A stretch of 7,348 nucleotides of DNA from Bacteroidetes bacterium UBA7688 (GTDB lineage: Bacteria; Bacteroidota; Bacteroidia; Chitinophagales; Chitinophagaceae), in the NCBI GenBank assembly GCA_002482815.1, contig DLGS01000296.1:1-7348 (forward strand), given 5' to 3'. The position numbers and the translations under genes are program-made. The notes below the pieces were generated by a model, which did not search any database, was not told the origin of the DNA, and saw nothing but the letters and a program-made list of their open reading frames with translations. Positions 6,133 to 7,348 of the stretch are shown one piece after another. Within the stretch, counting starts at the first letter, position 1, and every line of letters begins with the position of its first letter.

Positions 6133-6166
6133 TATTGCTCCGACAGCACCCTTTAAATATTGCTCC
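6133..6166. repeat. Direct repeat TATTGCTCC, twice, in the 155-bp gap 6053-6207
   Basis: TATTGCTCC occurs at 6133-6141 and 6158-6166, 25 bp apart, in the gap between the 192-aa regulator stop and the 30-aa ORF. The gap otherwise holds AT-rich sequence with no exact TAnnTTTG box on the minus strand and no further convincing ORF. The first copy is part of TGCTCCGACAG, nearly the same as a string found three times in the terminase and portal genes. A regulatory role is possible but unsupported. Confidence 0.3.
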
Positions 6167-6207
6167 CTAAATGAAGGTTTGTAATTCTTGTATGCATATT
6201 AAAAATC

Positions 6208-6786
6208 CTAGCTGTCCATTTTTTCGAGAGTCGCCATCAGCCCGCGTTTTATCGTGTCCGACACTTGCTCAATCTCTAATTGATTCCTCTTTAAGATTTC
6301 TCGACCAACATATTGAGAGAACGCCATTTGGTGAGCCTGCCCAAATTGTAGGTTTCGAATCTTCTTATCTACATTCTCTGAATTAATTTTTTGGTTATTA
6401 ATTAGCCATTCTACTTTTGCCATTAGCTGTGAAACGCTTTCCTGTAAGGTGTTTTGCTCGCTTTTGTGTGCCTCAATCTGTGATTTTTGCAGCTTTATCA
6501 ACTCGCTTTGAGCCTCTATAAATTTGTCTTTGTAATCAATATTTGTTTCTTCTTTTTTGGCTGTAATCTGCGGAGGGCTTGAGTCTTCGCTATTCCCAAT
6601 ATTGGGAGTTGTCCCATTAATTAATCCCAATATTGTTTTTTCATCTTCGCTTTTGGGATTTCCCTTTCCTCTTTCCCAACTATATATCCTGTCTTTTGGG
6701 ATTTTAGTTAGCCTTTCTATGTCCGAAACGGACAGTTTTTTCTCTTTTCGGTAAGCAATTAGAGATTCTACTACATTGATTTTCAT
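6208..6786 (-). CDS. CI-like Xre-family repressor with coiled coil, 192 aa
   Basis: The N-terminus is a Cro/C1-type helix-turn-helix domain (about 5-57), with LSVSDIERLTKIPKDRIYSW at 18-37 as the two-helix DNA-binding core, ending WERGKGNPKSEDEK. A Thr/Asn/Ser/Pro-rich linker (58-80) follows, then a long coiled coil from about 86 to 130 (KDKFIEAQSELIKLQKSQIE onward), which should oligomerise the protein. The C-terminal helical part ends EQVSDTIKRGLMATLEKMDS. No S24/LexA-type Ser-Lys autocleavage domain is visible, so induction by RecA-stimulated self-cleavage is not expected. It is transcribed away from the Cro-like gene across a shared control region, the classic arrangement of a lysogeny repressor. 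The stretch encoding residues 29-65 is packed with TGGGA/TCCCA strings that also occur in the control region. Its role as master repressor is inferred from context. Confidence 0.9.
   Translation of the reverse strand: MKINVVESLIAYRKEKKLSVSDIERLTKIPKDRIYSWERGKGNPKSEDEKTILGLINGTTPNIGNSEDSSPPQITAKKEETNIDYKDKFIEAQSELIKLQKSQIEAHKSEQNTLQESVSQLMAKVEWLINNQKINSENVDKKIRNLQFGQAHQMAFSQYVGREILKRNQLEIEQVSDTIKRGLMATLEKMDS
6594..6701. promoter_or_regulatory. Cluster of seven TCCCA/TGGGA half-sites inside the repressor gene
   Basis: Half-sites lie at 6594, 6603, 6612, 6625, 6654, 6674 and 6697. They form a perfect palindrome TCCCAATATTGGGA (6594-6607) overlapping TGGGA-GTTG-TCCCA (6603-6616), and a second CCCAATATTG (6626-6635) 31 bp from the first (6595-6604). 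The string TTGGGAGTTGTCCCATTA (6602-6619) differs in two bases from the one at the promoter (6843-6860). These would be intragenic operators able to cooperate with the promoter sites; binding is inferred. Confidence 0.5.
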
Positions 6787-6822
6787 AAAGTTTCAATTTA
6801 TGTATATTTATTTTTGATTTTT

Positions 6823-6857
6823 TCCCAAATTTATTTGGAAGTTTGGGAGAAGTCCCA
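6823..6857. promoter_or_regulatory. Operator-like dyads between the divergent promoters
   Basis: Three half-sites TCCCA (6823), TGGGA (6844) and TCCCA (6853) build TCCCAAA-N12-TTTGGGA (6823-6848) and TGGGA-GAAG-TCCCA (6844-6857). A further dyad CCAAAT-TT-ATTTGG (6825-6838) covers the minus-strand -7 box. The TGGGA/TCCCA dyad ends just before the plus-strand -7 box. A protein bound here would block both promoters to different degrees, as in a lysis-lysogeny switch. Function is inferred from position and symmetry. Confidence 0.6.
6826..6833 (-). promoter_or_regulatory. -7 promoter box TAAATTTG for the 192-aa repressor
   Basis: The minus strand reads TAAATTTG, an exact TAnnTTTG match 39 nt before the ATG at 6786. 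No TTTG -33 element is evident upstream; that region holds the operator-like dyads. The leader (6787-6825) is A/T-rich and without Shine-Dalgarno. The overlap with the CCAAAT/ATTTGG dyad suggests autoregulation. Confidence 0.5.
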
Positions 6858-6866
6858 TTATCTTTG
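6834..6866 (+). promoter_or_regulatory. Plus-strand early promoter (TTTG at 6834, TATCTTTG at 6859)
   Basis: TATCTTTG (6859-6866) matches TAnnTTTG exactly. A TTTG -33 element at 6834-6837 lies 21 bp upstream, close to the usual spacing for Bacteroidota. The TGGGA/TCCCA operator dyad (6844-6857) fills the spacer. The predicted transcript has a leader of roughly 60 nt (to 6931) that is almost free of T and rich in A, contains CAAAACGAAA twice (6873-6882, 6901-6910), and fits the Shine-Dalgarno-free translation style of this phylum. Confidence 0.62.
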
Positions 6867-6931
6867 TGTCAACAAAACGAAAAAAGACAAAATAAATAAC
6901 CAAAACGAAAGCAAAGATAAACAGACAAACT

Positions 6932-7126
6932 ATGACAATACCAAATTTATTTTTAGAAAAGTGGAAATTATTACGATGTCAAGGCGATGTAAAGCAGTTA
7001 GCGAAAGACTTTGAAACATCAGAAGTAACAATTACCAAAGCACTGAACAAAGGCAAATCTTCATTGGAACTTTTCGAAAAACTCAAAACCTTCTATCAGG
7101 AACGAGAGAAACAAATAACAGCTTAA
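6932..7126 (+). CDS. Small Cro-like helix-turn-helix protein, 64 aa
   Basis: A single compact domain, MTIPNLFLEKWKLLRCQGDV at the start. The helix-turn-helix lies at about residues 19-40 (DVKQLAKDFETSEVTITKAL), where VKQLAKDFETSEVTITKALN has the expected helix-turn-helix rhythm. A final amphipathic helix ELFEKLKTFYQEREKQ (46-61) follows. It is short, basic in part, and first in the plus-strand operon opposite the CI-like gene, so it is the likely Cro counterpart that shuts off repressor synthesis and favours lytic growth. The ATG at 6932 follows an A-rich leader and was preferred to an upstream frame that starts inside the operators. Another small regulator, for example an early activator, remains possible. 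Confidence 0.85.
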   Translation: MTIPNLFLEKWKLLRCQGDVKQLAKDFETSEVTITKALNKGKSSLELFEKLKTFYQEREKQITA

Positions 7127-7155
7127 TCCATTCTTAAACATTCAAATTAAAAGTT

Positions 7156-7348
7156 ATGCAACAACAAGATTTATTAGACCAATTCGCACAATCGGCACTG
7201 AATGCCTTGATAGTTAAAATGCCATTTTTTGACGTGAAAGGGGAGGTCGGCAAAGCGGTTACAGAACACGAATTGCAAGAAATTAAAAAACAATTAGCGG
7301 CAACAGCTTACGAGTATGCAAGTTGGATGATGATAGCGAGGGAAGATA
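7156..7348 (+). CDS. Small early phage protein, N-terminal part (runs off right edge)
   Basis: The frame opens at ATG 7156, 29 bp after the Cro-like gene, and gives 64 codons with no stop before the window ends. It begins MQQQDLLDQFAQSALNALIV and continues with a Lys/Glu-rich helical stretch and AYEYASWMMIARE near the visible end. The pattern LLDQFAQSALNALIV then, later, AYEYASWMMIARE looks like two amphipathic helices in a small soluble protein. I recognise the general style of small unannotated early proteins of Bacteroidota phages but no defined family, so the function is unknown. Same strand and tight spacing place it in the early operon with the Cro-like gene. Confidence 0.78.
   Translation, partial: MQQQDLLDQFAQSALNALIVKMPFFDVKGEVGKAVTEHELQEIKKQLAATAYEYASWMMIARED

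Noticed and set aside
6814..7014. Plus-strand open frame of 66 codons starting inside the operator region
   Set aside because: It begins upstream of the predicted plus-strand transcription start and overlaps the much more convincing HTH frame from 6932.
1..7348. Integrase, att site, tRNA, CRISPR array or insertion sequence
   Set aside because: I found no matching protein, no cloverleaf-like sequence, no regular repeat-spacer pattern and no transposase or terminal inverted repeats. Whether this is an integrated prophage cannot be decided from the window.

Overview
The window looks like the packaging/head module and the immunity region of a temperate tailed phage (prophage or free phage) from a member of the Bacteroidota. 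Three things support this. Classical tailed-phage head genes lie in standard order. Four sites match the Bacteroidota-type -7 promoter element TAnnTTTG exactly, each placed sensibly for a gene. Start codons follow A/T-rich leaders and lack Shine-Dalgarno sequences. The DNA is AT-rich throughout. I cannot name the genus or the phage.

Layout, reading right to left on the minus strand. An Xre-type regulator of 192 aa (6786-6208) is followed by a 155-bp gap. Next come a 30-aa membrane microprotein (6052-5960) and a second Xre regulator of 112 aa (5947-5609). The packaging/head run follows: a 94-aa protein with a DnaJ-like cysteine cluster (5536-5252), small terminase (5252-4806), large terminase (4704-3361), portal (3349-1721), a small unknown protein (1674-1411), a scaffold-like protein (1377-559), and the start of the probable major capsid protein (418 to the left edge, incomplete). 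On the plus strand, a 64-aa Cro-like HTH gene (6932-7126) and the start of an unknown small gene (7156 to the right edge) form the beginning of a divergent, probably early, operon.

The control logic centres on 6787-6931. There a minus-strand promoter for the 192-aa regulator and a plus-strand promoter for the Cro-like gene face away from each other, with TCCCA/TGGGA dyads lying on and between them. The same half-site is also strongly clustered inside the coding region of the 192-aa regulator. One 10-bp string there is repeated in two different reading frames, which points to DNA-level rather than protein-level function.

A second, unrelated dyad (GTTGC-N7-GCAAC type) occurs twice, beside the promoter-like boxes of the 94-aa gene and of the small gene after the portal. 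It may link the start and middle of the late region to one regulator. Two proteins of the packaging module, the portal and the 94-aa protein, both carry CxxCxGxG zinc-binding-like clusters. These are the least expected protein features here. No integrase, att site, tRNA, CRISPR array or insertion sequence was seen.
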